From positions 1 to 64,000 of the forward strand of contig NZ_JOEH01000035.1 of NCBI RefSeq assembly GCF_000719095.1: a stretch of 64,000 nt of DNA. The letters run 5' to 3'. Both the position numbers and the translations under genes were made by a program. The stretch's first letter is position 1, and every line of letters starts with the position of its first letter. The DNA comes from Streptacidiphilus jeojiense (GTDB taxonomy: Bacteria > Actinomycetota > Actinomycetes > Streptomycetales > Streptomycetaceae). Under the pieces are notes generated by a model, which was given only the letters and a program-made list of their open reading frames with translations, was not told where the DNA came from and searched no databases. Of this stretch, positions 45,116 through 53,543 are shown in pieces.

Positions 45116-46572
45116 TGCTCGCTCGCCCTCTCCATCTCAAGTTCGACCTCGGTACCGCCGGCGGGAGCCGGACGTACCCGCGCGTGCCCGCCGTTGCGCT
45201 GCATCCGACCGATGATCGATCCGCGCACGCCCATCCTGTCCTCCGGCACGGAGTCCAGGTCGAAGCCGGGGCCGCGGTCGCGGACGAACACCCAGACGGT
45301 GTTCCCCTCGACCTCGGCGTACATCGAGACCGGCTCGCCGCCACCGTACTTGGCCGCGTTGACCAGCGCCTCCCTGGCGGCCTGCAACTGCACCACCAGT
45401 TTCTCGTCCATCGGGCAGTCGCCGACCACGATCACCTCCACCGGCACCCCGTGCAGGTCCTCCACCTCGGCGGCGACCTTGCGGGCGCACTCGGCCAGGG
45501 TGTCCGCGGCCGCCTCGGCCTCGTCGGCGTCGCTCGGCCGCCGGTAGAGCCACTGCCGCAGGTCCCGCTCCTGGGCGCGGGCCAGCCGGGTCACCTCCTT
45601 GGGGTCCTCGGCGTTGCGCATGATCAGGGTGAGCGTGTGCAGCACCGAGTCGTGCAGATGGGCGGCCACCTCGGCGCGTTCCTGCGCCCTGATCCGCTCC
45701 CCGCGCTCGGTGCCCAGGTCCTGCCACATCCGCAGCAGGTACGGGCCGCCCAGCAGCAGCGCCCCGGCCAGCACCGCCAGCACGGCCTGGGCGACCTTGG
45801 CGAAGTCGGCCAGCGTCCCGGAGACGAACAGGAAGCCGACCACACCGGCCGCGACCAGCAGCACCCCGGCCAGGGTCCGCAGCACCGTGGAGCCGCGCTT
45901 GCTCTCGCCCAGCGAGAACCAGCGCGCCCAGCGCGCGTCGTCGGCCTGCCGCCAGACCACGGCGACCCCCAGGCCGGCCAGCAGTATCGGCCAGACGTAG
46001 GGCGAAGTCGCCTGCTTGGTCACGGTGTTGAGGAACACCAGCAGTCCGGCGACGACGGCGATCAGCGCCAGCAGCGGGCCGCGGTGCTCCTCGTCCTCCG
46101 CGGAGCCCGGCCCGGTGGCCGGACGGGTCGAGCCGGCGCCGGGGGCGCTCTGCCCGTCCACGGTCGGCTCGCCCTGGATGGTCTGCTGCAGCAGCTGGCG
46201 GACCCGGCGCAGCCCGCGCTGCTGCTTCTCCAGCGAGTACGGGCCGATGTTGCCGACCTGCCAGGTCGTCGCGGGAGCCGCACCGGCGCGCAGCCCCATC
46301 GGCACCGCGAACCAGAAGGCCGCGTACAGCAGCGCCCCCAGCCCGTTGCCCAGCAGCAGCACCACGAAGGCGACCCGCACCCAGAACCGGCCGACACCCA
46401 GGTGCGCCGCGAGCCCGTTGGCCACCCCGCCGAGCATCCGCCCGTCCGGGATCCGGTACAGCTTGCGCACCGGCGCGGGTCCCGGCGCAGGCTCCGGCGC
46501 GGGAGCGGGTCCGGGCGCAGGCGCGGACGCCGCTGCCTGCGCGGGATCGGGGTCGAAGTCGGTGGCTGCCAC
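45112..46572 (-). CDS. PspC-domain sensor histidine kinase (LiaS-like)
   Basis: The 486-residue membrane kinase begins with a Pro/Ala-rich tail, an N-terminal PspC domain (LYRIPDGRMLGGVANGLAAHLG), several more helices, a HisKA_3 motif (AEVAAHLHDSVLHTLTLIMR) and a GHKL domain (NAAKYGGGEPV, DRGPGFDLDSV). PspC plus NarL-type partners point to cell-envelope stress sensing. The GTG start has a GACGAT hexamer 6 bp upstream and no Shine-Dalgarno, suggesting a leaderless mRNA. Confidence 0.94.
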   Translation of the reverse strand: MAATDFDPDPAQAAASAPAPGPAPAPEPAPGPAPVRKLYRIPDGRMLGGVANGLAAHLGVGRFWVRVAFVVLLLGNGLGALLYAAFWFAVPMGLRAGAAPATTWQVGNIGPYSLEKQQRGLRRVRQLLQQTIQGEPTVDGQSAPGAGSTRPATGPGSAEDEEHRGPLLALIAVVAGLLVFLNTVTKQATSPYVWPILLAGLGVAVVWRQADDARWARWFSLGESKRGSTVLRTLAGVLLVAAGVVGFLFVSGTLADFAKVAQAVLAVLAGALLLGGPYLLRMWQDLGTERGERIRAQERAEVAAHLHDSVLHTLTLIMRNAEDPKEVTRLARAQERDLRQWLYRRPSDADEAEAAADTLAECARKVAAEVEDLHGVPVEVIVVGDCPMDEKLVVQLQAAREALVNAAKYGGGEPVSMYAEVEGNTVWVFVRDRGPGFDLDSVPEDRMGVRGSIIGRMQRNGGHARVRPAPAGGTEVELEMERASEQ

Positions 46573-46686
46573 ACCACGATCGTCACACGTCCGGAGCGCT
46601 GCGGGTATCTACCGAGGGGGTATCTCAGGGTCCGGTCAGGGAGATGCCTGATGGGCTCCGGGCTCCCGGGGCAGCAGGATGGAGGC

Positions 46687-48096
46687 ATGAAGGACGAGAC
46701 GCCTCCGCCACCGGCACCACCCCAGGCCGGCCCGCAGCCGGCCCGCGCCGCACGGCCCCCGCTGGAACGCAGCCGCGACCGCCGCGTGGTGGCCGGGGTC
46801 TGCGGCGGCCTGGGCCGGCACCTGGACATCGACCCGGTGGTGTTCCGGGTGGTGATCGCCGTGCTCTGCCTCTCCGGCGGCGTCGGACTGTTCATCTACG
46901 GCCTGGCCTGGCTGATCGTCCCGGTCGAGCGGACCAGGCGGAACGAGCTGCAGCGGCTGCTGTCCGGACGGGTGGACGGCCAGTCGCTCGGCGCGGTGCT
47001 GGTGACCGTGCTGGGCACCGGCATCTTCTTCTCCTACATGGGCAGCACCGGCCACATCTTCCCGCTGACCCTGATCGCCCTGCTGGCCTTCGCCGCGCTG
47101 CGCTACGACCCGGCCAAGCACCCGCGCCGCTGGGAGCAGCCGGTCATCGGCGCGGCCGACGAGGCCGAGTCGGCCGGCGGCGGTGTGGAGGGCTCGGTCT
47201 TCGGCCTGAAGTTCCGCACCAGCCCGCCGTCGGCGCCCCCGGAGCAGCCCACCGTGCCGGTCCCGCCGTCGGCCCCGGCCTGGTGGCAGAGGGCCGACCC
47301 GATGGAGAAGCGCCCCGCCGGCGACCCGCCGCCGCAGGACGGCGCGCCCACCGTCGGCCTGCTCAAGGAACCCGAGGACGCCGCTCCGCGCGACGCGGAC
47401 CCGACCGAGCCGCTGCCTCCGTACACCCCGCCGCAGCCCCCGCCGGCGCCCCGGGCGCCCGCGCCGGTCCCCGCCCGCCGGCGGACCCGCCAGCGGTCCT
47501 TCCTCGGCTCGGCCTTCTTCTTCCTGGCCCTCATCACCGGCAGCGCGGTGTGGTGGGTCGCCGCCAAGGACAACCGCCCGGTCAACGTGCTGGCGGTACT
47601 GGCCGCCGCGCTGCTGGTGCTGGGCCTGGGCCTGGTGGTCTGCTCCTTCTGGGGGCGGGGCCGCAGCCTGGCGGTGTGGGCCACGCTGCTCACCCTCGCG
47701 GTCACCGCCGTCGGCGCGGGGCCGGTCCACCTGCGCACCGCCTACCAGCACATGACCTGGACCCCGGTCACGGCCGGCACGGTGCAGCCCAGCTATCAGC
47801 TGGACGGCGGCGACGCCACGCTGGACCTCAGCGCCGCCGCACCGGCCGCCGGGCAGACCGTGAGCACCAGGGTCCATCTCGACTTCGGCAAGCTCACCGT
47901 GATCGTGCCGCCGGGCACCGAGCTCAGGATCGACGCCCACGTCGGCATCGGCAGCATCCGGCTCCCCGACGACAGCAGCGCCGGAGGCGTCTCGACCAGC
48001 CGCACCGCGGACATCGCCCCCGAGGCCGCGGCCAAGCACGGAACCGTCAGCCTCGACCTGAACGTCGGCGTCGGAGACCTGGAGGTCACCCAGTGA
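46687..48096 (+). CDS. PspC/LiaF-like membrane protein
   Basis: The 469-residue protein starts at ATG 46687 with AGGA 7 bp upstream. An N-terminal PspC domain (RSRDRRVVAGVCGGLGRHLD) is followed by two helices, a Pro-rich loop, two to three more helices and a C-terminal beta-rich domain (VHLDFGKLTVIVPPGTELRI, VGIGSIRLPDDSS) resembling the LiaF C-terminus. LiaF-type proteins modulate the LiaS kinase, and a PspC kinase is encoded divergently. The stop overlaps the next start (GTGA). Confidence 0.88.
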   Translation: MKDETPPPPAPPQAGPQPARAARPPLERSRDRRVVAGVCGGLGRHLDIDPVVFRVVIAVLCLSGGVGLFIYGLAWLIVPVERTRRNELQRLLSGRVDGQSLGAVLVTVLGTGIFFSYMGSTGHIFPLTLIALLAFAALRYDPAKHPRRWEQPVIGAADEAESAGGGVEGSVFGLKFRTSPPSAPPEQPTVPVPPSAPAWWQRADPMEKRPAGDPPPQDGAPTVGLLKEPEDAAPRDADPTEPLPPYTPPQPPPAPRAPAPVPARRRTRQRSFLGSAFFFLALITGSAVWWVAAKDNRPVNVLAVLAAALLVLGLGLVVCSFWGRGRSLAVWATLLTLAVTAVGAGPVHLRTAYQHMTWTPVTAGTVQPSYQLDGGDATLDLSAAAPAAGQTVSTRVHLDFGKLTVIVPPGTELRIDAHVGIGSIRLPDDSSAGGVSTSRTADIAPEAAAKHGTVSLDLNVGVGDLEVTQ

Positions 48097-48422
48097 AGCG
48101 CCATCAGCTCGACCTGTTCTCGCTGATCGCGGGGCTGGCCTTCGTCGCCATCGCCGTGCTCTACCTGCTGGACGCCGCCGGGCAGTTGAGCGTCAACGGC
48201 CGCCTGGTGATCCCGCTGCTGCTGGTCGCGCTCGGGGTGGCCGGACTGGCCGGGGCCATCTACCGGATAGCGCGGGGCCAGCGCGAGAACCTGCCGGAGG
48301 AGCCCGCGGGGACCCCTGCGGCCGGCTCACCCTCCGGGGAGCACCCGTACCGCTACGACGACCTCTCCACCGACCTGGACTCGCTCGGGCTGCTGGACGA
48401 GGACCCCGAACGCAGGCTGTGA
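48093..48422 (+). CDS. Small two-helix membrane protein
   Basis: The 109-residue protein starts at a GTG overlapping the stop of the PspC gene. It has two transmembrane helices (LFSLIAGLAFVAIAVLYLLDAAG; LVIPLLLVALGVAGLAGAIYRIA) and an acidic C-terminal tail. I recognise no named family. Coupling suggests it belongs to the PspC/Lia-like module. Its tail overlaps the convergent DoxX gene by 70 bp. Confidence 0.8.
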   Translation: MKRHQLDLFSLIAGLAFVAIAVLYLLDAAGQLSVNGRLVIPLLLVALGVAGLAGAIYRIARGQRENLPEEPAGTPAAGSPSGEHPYRYDDLSTDLDSLGLLDEDPERRL

Positions 48423-48895
48423 GCCCCGGCCGCATGGCGCCGCCGGGACGCCAGCCACCCGTCCAGCGACAGGTACGGCGTCCCGGCCAGCACCAGCGGC
48501 ACCCAGGCCATCAGGTAGATCAGGTCGTTGCCCAGGTAGTAGGGGTGCACCTGCCAGCTCACGGTCAGCCAGAAGCTCAGGTTCAGCAGCACCCCGCCGA
48601 ACGCCGCGATCCGCCCCAGCAGCCCGAAGAGAGCCCCGAGGCCCACCGCGAGCTCGCCTATCGCAATGGCCAGGGCGAAGCCGGTGGGCGCCTTCAGGGC
48701 GAGGTCAAGCAGCGGACCGATCGGGCTGCCGGCCTTGACGCCCGTGGTCATCGAGGCGAAGGAGGTCGGATCGCTCAGCCCGGCCAGGTAGTGCGAGTCG
48801 GTGAGCTTGTCCAGCCCCGCATAGATGAAGGTCACCCCCAGGAAGAGCCGGAGCGGCAGCAGCGCGTACCGGGTCGCCTTCTCTGACAGATCCAT
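48353..48895 (-). CDS. DoxX-family membrane protein
   Basis: The 180-residue protein starts at ATG 48895, preceded by GGTGGAG; the frame extends further through repeat sequence and is not coding there. Four helices with LRLFLGVTFIYAGLDKL and IAIGELAVGLGALFGLLGR fit DoxX. Relatives form redox-linked membrane complexes in mycobacteria; the role here is unknown. A CGAAC/GTTCG palindrome lies in the leader. Confidence 0.88.
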   Translation of the reverse strand: MDLSEKATRYALLPLRLFLGVTFIYAGLDKLTDSHYLAGLSDPTSFASMTTGVKAGSPIGPLLDLALKAPTGFALAIAIGELAVGLGALFGLLGRIAAFGGVLLNLSFWLTVSWQVHPYYLGNDLIYLMAWVPLVLAGTPYLSLDGWLASRRRHAAGAHSLRSGSSSSSPSESRSVERSS

Positions 48896-48911
48896 GCTGG
48901 TCTCCACCTCT

Positions 48912-48926
48912 CGAACTGACCGTTCG
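48912..48926 (-). promoter_or_regulatory. Putative operator upstream of the DoxX gene
   Basis: CGAAC-TGACC-GTTCG is a perfect interrupted palindrome 17 bp before the start codon, resembling TetR-family operators. The regulator is not identified. Confidence 0.4.
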
Positions 48927-48987
48927 TACATCTGTCCCCTACGCACGGGTGCAACGCAAGGTTCAGTTCGCGGGTGCAGCATGTGCC

Positions 48988-49084
48988 GGGCTTGTCGCGC
49001 AGTTCCCCGCGCCCCTGCCATGTGCAACTGAGCCAGTTGCAGCCCCCCAGGGGCGCGGGGAACTGCGCGACCAGCCAACTACGG
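48988..49084. repeat. Inverted pair of the GC-rich intergenic repeat with a nested hairpin, copies E and E'
   Basis: Perfectly complementary 21-nt arms lie at 48997-49017 and 49048-49068. Between them is an inner hairpin TGCAACTG (49023-49030) / CAGTTGCA (49034-49041). The pair lies between the DoxX start and the aldolase stop, both leftward genes, so it can act as the aldolase transcript's terminator. Confidence 0.85.
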
Positions 49085-49113
49085 CCCGCAGCAGAGAGCG
49101 GAACAGAAACCCC

Positions 49114-49920
49114 CTACTCGAACGCCCCGACCAACGCATCCCCGTGCCCGGCGACCAGCGGCTGGTAGTTGATCCACGCCACCAGGTCGTTGCCCAGCTG
49201 ATCCCTGGTGCGCACAGCGTTCTCGTGGTCCACCAGCACCGGCTTGCCCGCCGCCCTGGCCATCAGCTGCACCTGGCAGGACCGCTCCATGGTGATGAAC
49301 CACCACGCGGCCGCGTCCACCGAGTCGCCCACCGTCAGCAGCCCGTGGTTCCGCAGGATCACCGCCTTGTGGCCGGCCAGGGCGACGGCTATCCGGCGGC
49401 CCTCCTCCTGGTCCAGCACCACCCCGGTGTAGTCGTCGAACAGCGCATGGCTCTCGTAGAAGGCGCAGACGTCCTGGGTGATCGGCTCCAGCAGCTCGCC
49501 CAGCGCGGACAGCGTCTTGCCGTAGAGGGAGTGGCTGTGCGCGGCCGCCACCACGTCCGGACGGGCCGCGTGCACCTGCGAGTGGATCGCGAAGGCCGCG
49601 GCGTTGACGTGGTGGCGGCCCTGGACGACCTGGCCGTCGTGGTTCACCAGGATCAGATCGCCGACCGTGATCCGCTTGAAGGACATCCCGAACGGATTCA
49701 CCCAGAAGTGGTCGGTCCACTCGGGGTCCCTGGCGGTGATGTGCCCGGCCACGCCCTCCTCGAAGCCGAACCTGCCGAACAGCCGCAGCGCCACCACCAG
49801 CCGCTCCTTGCGGTGCTGCCGCTCCTCCTCCACGGTCGCGAACTTCTGCGGCAGCGCGAACTGCAACTGGTCCATGGGCACGGGCCCCGGCGGCGGGTTG
49901 GTCACGGCGGCTCTCCTCAT
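49114..49920 (-). CDS. Class II aldolase/adducin-family protein
   Basis: The 268-residue protein starts at ATG 49920, with AGGA upstream. Zinc-ligand histidines appear in AFAIHSQVHAARPDVVAAAHSHS and ILRNHGLLTVG, typical of L-fuculose-1-phosphate aldolase/adducin-fold enzymes. Actual substrates of this subfamily are mostly unknown. It follows guaA with about 140 bp and a hairpin between. Confidence 0.88.
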   Translation of the reverse strand: MRRAAVTNPPPGPVPMDQLQFALPQKFATVEEERQHRKERLVVALRLFGRFGFEEGVAGHITARDPEWTDHFWVNPFGMSFKRITVGDLILVNHDGQVVQGRHHVNAAAFAIHSQVHAARPDVVAAAHSHSLYGKTLSALGELLEPITQDVCAFYESHALFDDYTGVVLDQEEGRRIAVALAGHKAVILRNHGLLTVGDSVDAAAWWFITMERSCQVQLMARAAGKPVLVDHENAVRTRDQLGNDLVAWINYQPLVAGHGDALVGAFE

Positions 49921-49993
49921 GGTGGTGTCCTGAGCCTGGAAGCTACCCCTGAGTACCAGCAATGACCAGAGCCGACCACGGCCGGAAACGCGA

Positions 49994-50028
49994 CGTCGCC
50001 GCCGCCCGCTGAGCGGACGACGGCGACG
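49994..50028 (-). terminator. Terminator hairpin after guaA
   Basis: Arms CGTCGCCG (49994-50001) and CGGCGACG (50021-50028), with partial inner pairing, lie 30 bp beyond the guaA stop. Confidence 0.6.
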
Positions 50029-50058
50029 GCAGGGCCCTGCGGGAGCAGCCGAAGGCGG

Positions 50059-51648
50059 CTACTCCCACTCGATGGTGCCCGGCGGCTTGCTGGTGACGTC
50101 CAGCACGACCCGGTTCACGTCGGCGACCTCGTTGGTGATCCGGGTGGAGATCTTCGCCAGCACCTCGTAGGGCACCCGGGACCAGTCGGCGGTCATGGCG
50201 TCCTCGGAGGAGACCGGGCGCAGCACGATCGGGTGGCCGTAGGTGCGGCCGTCGCCCTGGACGCCGACCGAGCGGACGTCCGCGAGCAGCACCACCGGGC
50301 ACTGCCAGATCGAGCGGTCCAGCCCGGCCGCGGTCAGCTCGGCGCGGGCGATGGCGTCGGCCTCGCGGAGCAGGTCGAGCCGCTCCTTGGTGACCTCGCC
50401 GACGATGCGGATGCCCAGCCCCGGACCGGGGAACGGCTGCCGCTGGACGATCTCGTCGGGCAGGCCGAGCTCGGCGCCGACCATCCGGACCTCGTCCTTG
50501 AACAGCTTGCGCAGCGGTTCGACCAGCTGGAACTGCAGGTCCTCGGGGAGGCCGCCGACATTGTGGTGCGACTTGATGTTGGCGGTGCCGGTGCCGCCGC
50601 CGGACTCCACCACGTCCGGGTAGAGGGTGCCCTGGACCAGGAACTCCACCGACTCGCCGGAGGCGCCGGCCTCGGCCACGATCTCGCTCGCGGCCTGCTC
50701 GAATACCCGGATGAACTCCCGGCCGATGATCTTGCGCTTCTGCTCCGGGTCGGACACCCCGGCCAGCGCGGTCAGGAAGCGCTCCTCGGCGTCGACGACC
50801 TTCAGCTGCACGCCGGTGGCGGCCACGAAGTCCTTCTCGACCTGCTCGGACTCGCCCTTGCGCATCAGCCCGTGGTCGACGTAGACGCAGGTCAGCTGGG
50901 CGCCGATGGCCTTCTGCACCAGCGCGGCGGCGACCGCGGAGTCCACGCCGCCGGAGAGGCCGCAGATGGCGCGCTTGTCGCCGACCTGGGCCCGGATCAG
51001 CGCGACCTGCTCCTCCACCACATTGGTGGTGGTCCAGGACGGGGCGATGCCGGCGCCGCGGTAGAGGAAGTGCTCCAGGATCTGCTGGCCGTGCGTGGAG
51101 TGCAGCACCTCTGGGTGGTACTGGACGCCGTAGAGCTTGCGGGCGTCGTCCTCGAAGGCGGCGACCGGGACCACCCCGGTGGAGGCGGTGACGGTGAACC
51201 CGGGAGGGGCGGCGGAGCAGGCGTCGCCGTGCGACATCCACACCGACTGCTCGGCCGGGGTGCCCTCGAACAGGGTCGATCCGGGGCGGGAGACGGTCAG
51301 CTCGGTCCGGCCGTACTCGCGGGCGCCGCTGTTGTCGACGGTGCCGCCGAGCGCCACCGCCATCAGCTGGAAGCCGTAGCACATGCCGAAGACCGGGACC
51401 CCGGCCTCGAAGATCGCCCGCTCCAGCACCGGGGCACCCTCGGCGTACACCGAGGACGGCCCGCCGGAGAGGATGATCGCCGCCGGCTTCTTCGCCAGCA
51501 TCTCGGCGACCGGCATGGTCGAGGGGACGATCTCGCTGTAGACCCGGGCCTCGCGCACCCGGCGCGCGATGAGCTGGGCGTACTGGGCGCCGAAGTCGAC
51601 GACGAGCACGGTGTCTGTCGTCTGGTGGTCGGGGGTCGCGATTGCCAC
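50059..51648 (-). CDS. guaA: GMP synthase (glutamine-hydrolysing)
   Basis: The 529-residue enzyme aminates XMP to GMP. The class I amidotransferase domain (Cys in [14 protein letters not shown]), the ATP pyrophosphatase P-loop ([14 protein letters not shown]) and the C-terminal dimerisation domain ending [14 protein letters not shown] are all present. The GTG start 51648 has GGAAGG upstream. TAGGAT at 51690-51685 is a plausible -10. It is transcribed in the same direction as the Pst island but probably from its own promoter. Confidence 0.98.
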   Translation of the reverse strand: MAIATPDHQTTDTVLVVDFGAQYAQLIARRVREARVYSEIVPSTMPVAEMLAKKPAAIILSGGPSSVYAEGAPVLERAIFEAGVPVFGMCYGFQLMAVALGGTVDNSGAREYGRTELTVSRPGSTLFEGTPAEQSVWMSHGDACSAAPPGFTVTASTGVVPVAAFEDDARKLYGVQYHPEVLHSTHGQQILEHFLYRGAGIAPSWTTTNVVEEQVALIRAQVGDKRAICGLSGGVDSAVAAALVQKAIGAQLTCVYVDHGLMRKGESEQVEKDFVAATGVQLKVVDAEERFLTALAGVSDPEQKRKIIGREFIRVFEQAASEIVAEAGASGESVEFLVQGTLYPDVVESGGGTGTANIKSHHNVGGLPEDLQFQLVEPLRKLFKDEVRMVGAELGLPDEIVQRQPFPGPGLGIRIVGEVTKERLDLLREADAIARAELTAAGLDRSIWQCPVVLLADVRSVGVQGDGRTYGHPIVLRPVSSEDAMTADWSRVPYEVLAKISTRITNEVADVNRVVLDVTSKPPGTIEWE

Positions 51649-51705
51649 AGGGCGGCCTTCCGGCGGTGCGATGGGGGGAGCCCCATCCTACCGTCGCCCG
51701 CGCGA

Positions 51706-52593
51706 TCAGCCGAAACGCCCGTTGACGTAGTCCGCCGTGCGCGGGTCCGCCGGGTCTCCGAACACCTGCTCGGTGTCGCCCGCCTCGACGATCCGCCCCG
51801 GGGTGTCGTGGGTCGCCAGGAAGAAGGCGCAGGACTGCGACACCCGCTGGGCCTGCTGCATGTTGTGGGTGACGATCACGATGGTGAGCCGTCCGCGCAG
51901 CTCCGCGATGGTCTCCTCGACCCGGCGGGTGGAGGTGGGGTCCAGCGCCGAGCAGGGCTCGTCCATCAGCAGCACGTCCGGGGAGACCGCCAGCGAGCGG
52001 GCGATGCAGAGCCGCTGCTGCTGGCCGCCGGAGAGCGAGCCGCCGGGGGTGCGCAGCCGGTTGCGGACCTCGTTCCACAGCCCGGCCCGCTCCAGGCTGG
52101 ACTGCACCAGGTGGTCGCGGTGGTCCCGGCTCACCTTGATCCCGGCCAGCTTCAGCCCGCTGGCGACGTTGTCGTACAGCGACATGCCGGGGAAGGGGTT
52201 GGGCCGCTGGAAGACCATCCCGATCCGGCGCCGGACGTCGGCCGGGCGCCGGCCCGGGGCGTAGACGTCCTCCCCGTCCAGCAGCACCTCGCCGGCCAGG
52301 CCCGCGGTGCGGACCATCTCGTGCATCCGGTTGAGGATGCGCAGATAGGTGGACTTGCCGCAGCCGGACGGGCCGATCAGCGCGGTGACCTGTCCCGGCT
52401 GCATGGTGAGCGAGACCCGGTCCAGCACCTTGTGGGTGCCGAACCAGGCCGAGACGCCCCGGCTCTCCAGCCCGTACAGCGGGGTTCCCCCGGACGGGCG
52501 CTCGACGCCGGGCAGGACGATGGTGTCGGTCGCGTCGGCGGCGTCGATCGCGGCCATGGGGACGGTCGGGTCCGCAGCTGCGGTGTCGCTCAT
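51706..52593 (-). CDS. pstB: Phosphate-type ABC transporter ATPase
   Basis: The 295-residue protein starts at ATG 52593, with about 35 extra N-terminal residues. Walker A GPSGCGKST, Q-loop QRPNPFPGMSLYDNV, signature LSGGQQQRLCIARSL and Walker B VLLMDEPCSALDP match PstB closely. It is last in the Pst island, 14 bp after the sortase-like gene. Confidence 0.93.
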   Translation of the reverse strand: MSDTAAADPTVPMAAIDAADATDTIVLPGVERPSGGTPLYGLESRGVSAWFGTHKVLDRVSLTMQPGQVTALIGPSGCGKSTYLRILNRMHEMVRTAGLAGEVLLDGEDVYAPGRRPADVRRRIGMVFQRPNPFPGMSLYDNVASGLKLAGIKVSRDHRDHLVQSSLERAGLWNEVRNRLRTPGGSLSGGQQQRLCIARSLAVSPDVLLMDEPCSALDPTSTRRVEETIAELRGRLTIVIVTHNMQQAQRVSQSCAFFLATHDTPGRIVEAGDTEQVFGDPADPRTADYVNGRFG

Positions 52594-52607
52594 CGCGTCT
52601 CTCCGTG

Positions 52608-53543
52608 TCAGTAGAGGTTGGGAAGCAGCGCTGCCGCGTTCTCGTAGACGCTCCAGAGCAGCGCCAGCACCACCGGGGCCCCGGCCAGGTAGGCGGCCTG
52701 CCGGTGCCAGAGCCTGGAGCCGAGGGTGACCAGCAGCACCGCGCCCAGCAGCGCCAGCGACCACAGCTGCAGCGGCGCCAGCCCGTAGTCGTCGGAGGCC
52801 AGCGCCTTGTCCTGGGCGACGACGGCCGGACGGCCGCCCGGGTTGGGCGCCGCGGTTCCGTCGAGCCGGGCGCCGACGGTCGTGGTACCGGTGGGGATCC
52901 AGCTGGAGTTCCCGGTGACCAGGACCAGCCGGGAGGCCGCGGTGTCGGTGATCGGGTGGCTGCCGTCGCCGAAGGCGTCGACGGTGTAGCTGAACCGGCC
53001 CTGCCCGGTGGTGGCGTAGATCTTGTCGCCGGTGCGGAGCGAGGTGATGGCGCCGAACGGGGCACCGAAGGTGACGGTGCGTCCGTAGAGCACGCTGACG
53101 CCCTGCTGGCCCGGGAGCGCGGTGTCCCTGCGGTGTCCGGGGCCGCGCATCAGGTCCCGCCCGGTGGTGCCCTCGACCACCACGGTCGAGTGCAGCCCGA
53201 TGGCCGGGATGTCGATCACGGCGACCGGCGCGCCGTCGGGGGCGCTGCCGGTCGGCGCGACGGCGTTGCCGAGGTCGAGCGCGAAGGACTTGTAGGAGGT
53301 GGACTGGAAGTGCTGCTCCTGCAGGCCCGCGAAGGCGAGCAGGAAGACCGCGAATCCGACCAGCAGGAAGCCCAGCAGGCTGACCGCGGTGGCGGTCCGC
53401 AGCAGCCGGCGGCGCCCCGGTGTCGCCGGGGGCCGGCGGGGACGCACCGGCGCCGGGTCGGCCGCGGTGGCCGGGACCGCGGGGGGTTCCGGCGGCGCCG
53501 GAGGGGCAGTGACCGCGGGGCGGTCCAGCGGTGGGGCGCTCAT
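52608..53543 (-). CDS. Sortase-like membrane protein lacking catalytic His and Cys
   Basis: The 311-residue protein has a Pro-rich N-terminus, a transmembrane helix (TAVSLLGFLLVGFAVFLLAFAG), a sortase-like beta domain (VAVIDIPAIGLHSTVVVEGT, GAPFGAITSLRTGDKIYATT, FSYTVDAFGD) and one or two C-terminal helices. At the usual His site (GHRTTYGAPF in active sortases) it reads YGRTVTFGAPF. At the TLxTC Cys site it reads LVLVTGNSS. It is therefore probably inactive as a transpeptidase. ATGA overlap with the upstream binding-protein gene and tight spacing to pstB make it part of the transport operon. Confidence 0.75.
   Translation of the reverse strand: MSAPPLDRPAVTAPPAPPEPPAVPATAADPAPVRPRRPPATPGRRRLLRTATAVSLLGFLLVGFAVFLLAFAGLQEQHFQSTSYKSFALDLGNAVAPTGSAPDGAPVAVIDIPAIGLHSTVVVEGTTGRDLMRGPGHRRDTALPGQQGVSVLYGRTVTFGAPFGAITSLRTGDKIYATTGQGRFSYTVDAFGDGSHPITDTAASRLVLVTGNSSWIPTGTTTVGARLDGTAAPNPGGRPAVVAQDKALASDDYGLAPLQLWSLALLGAVLLVTLGSRLWHRQAAYLAGAPVVLALLWSVYENAAALLPNLY

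Noticed and set aside
45115..48096. A 993-codon rightward open frame spanning the kinase and PspC genes
   Set aside because: The first 524 codons are antisense to the clear histidine kinase gene. Only the part from ATG 46687, which has its own ribosome site, encodes recognisable PspC sequence.
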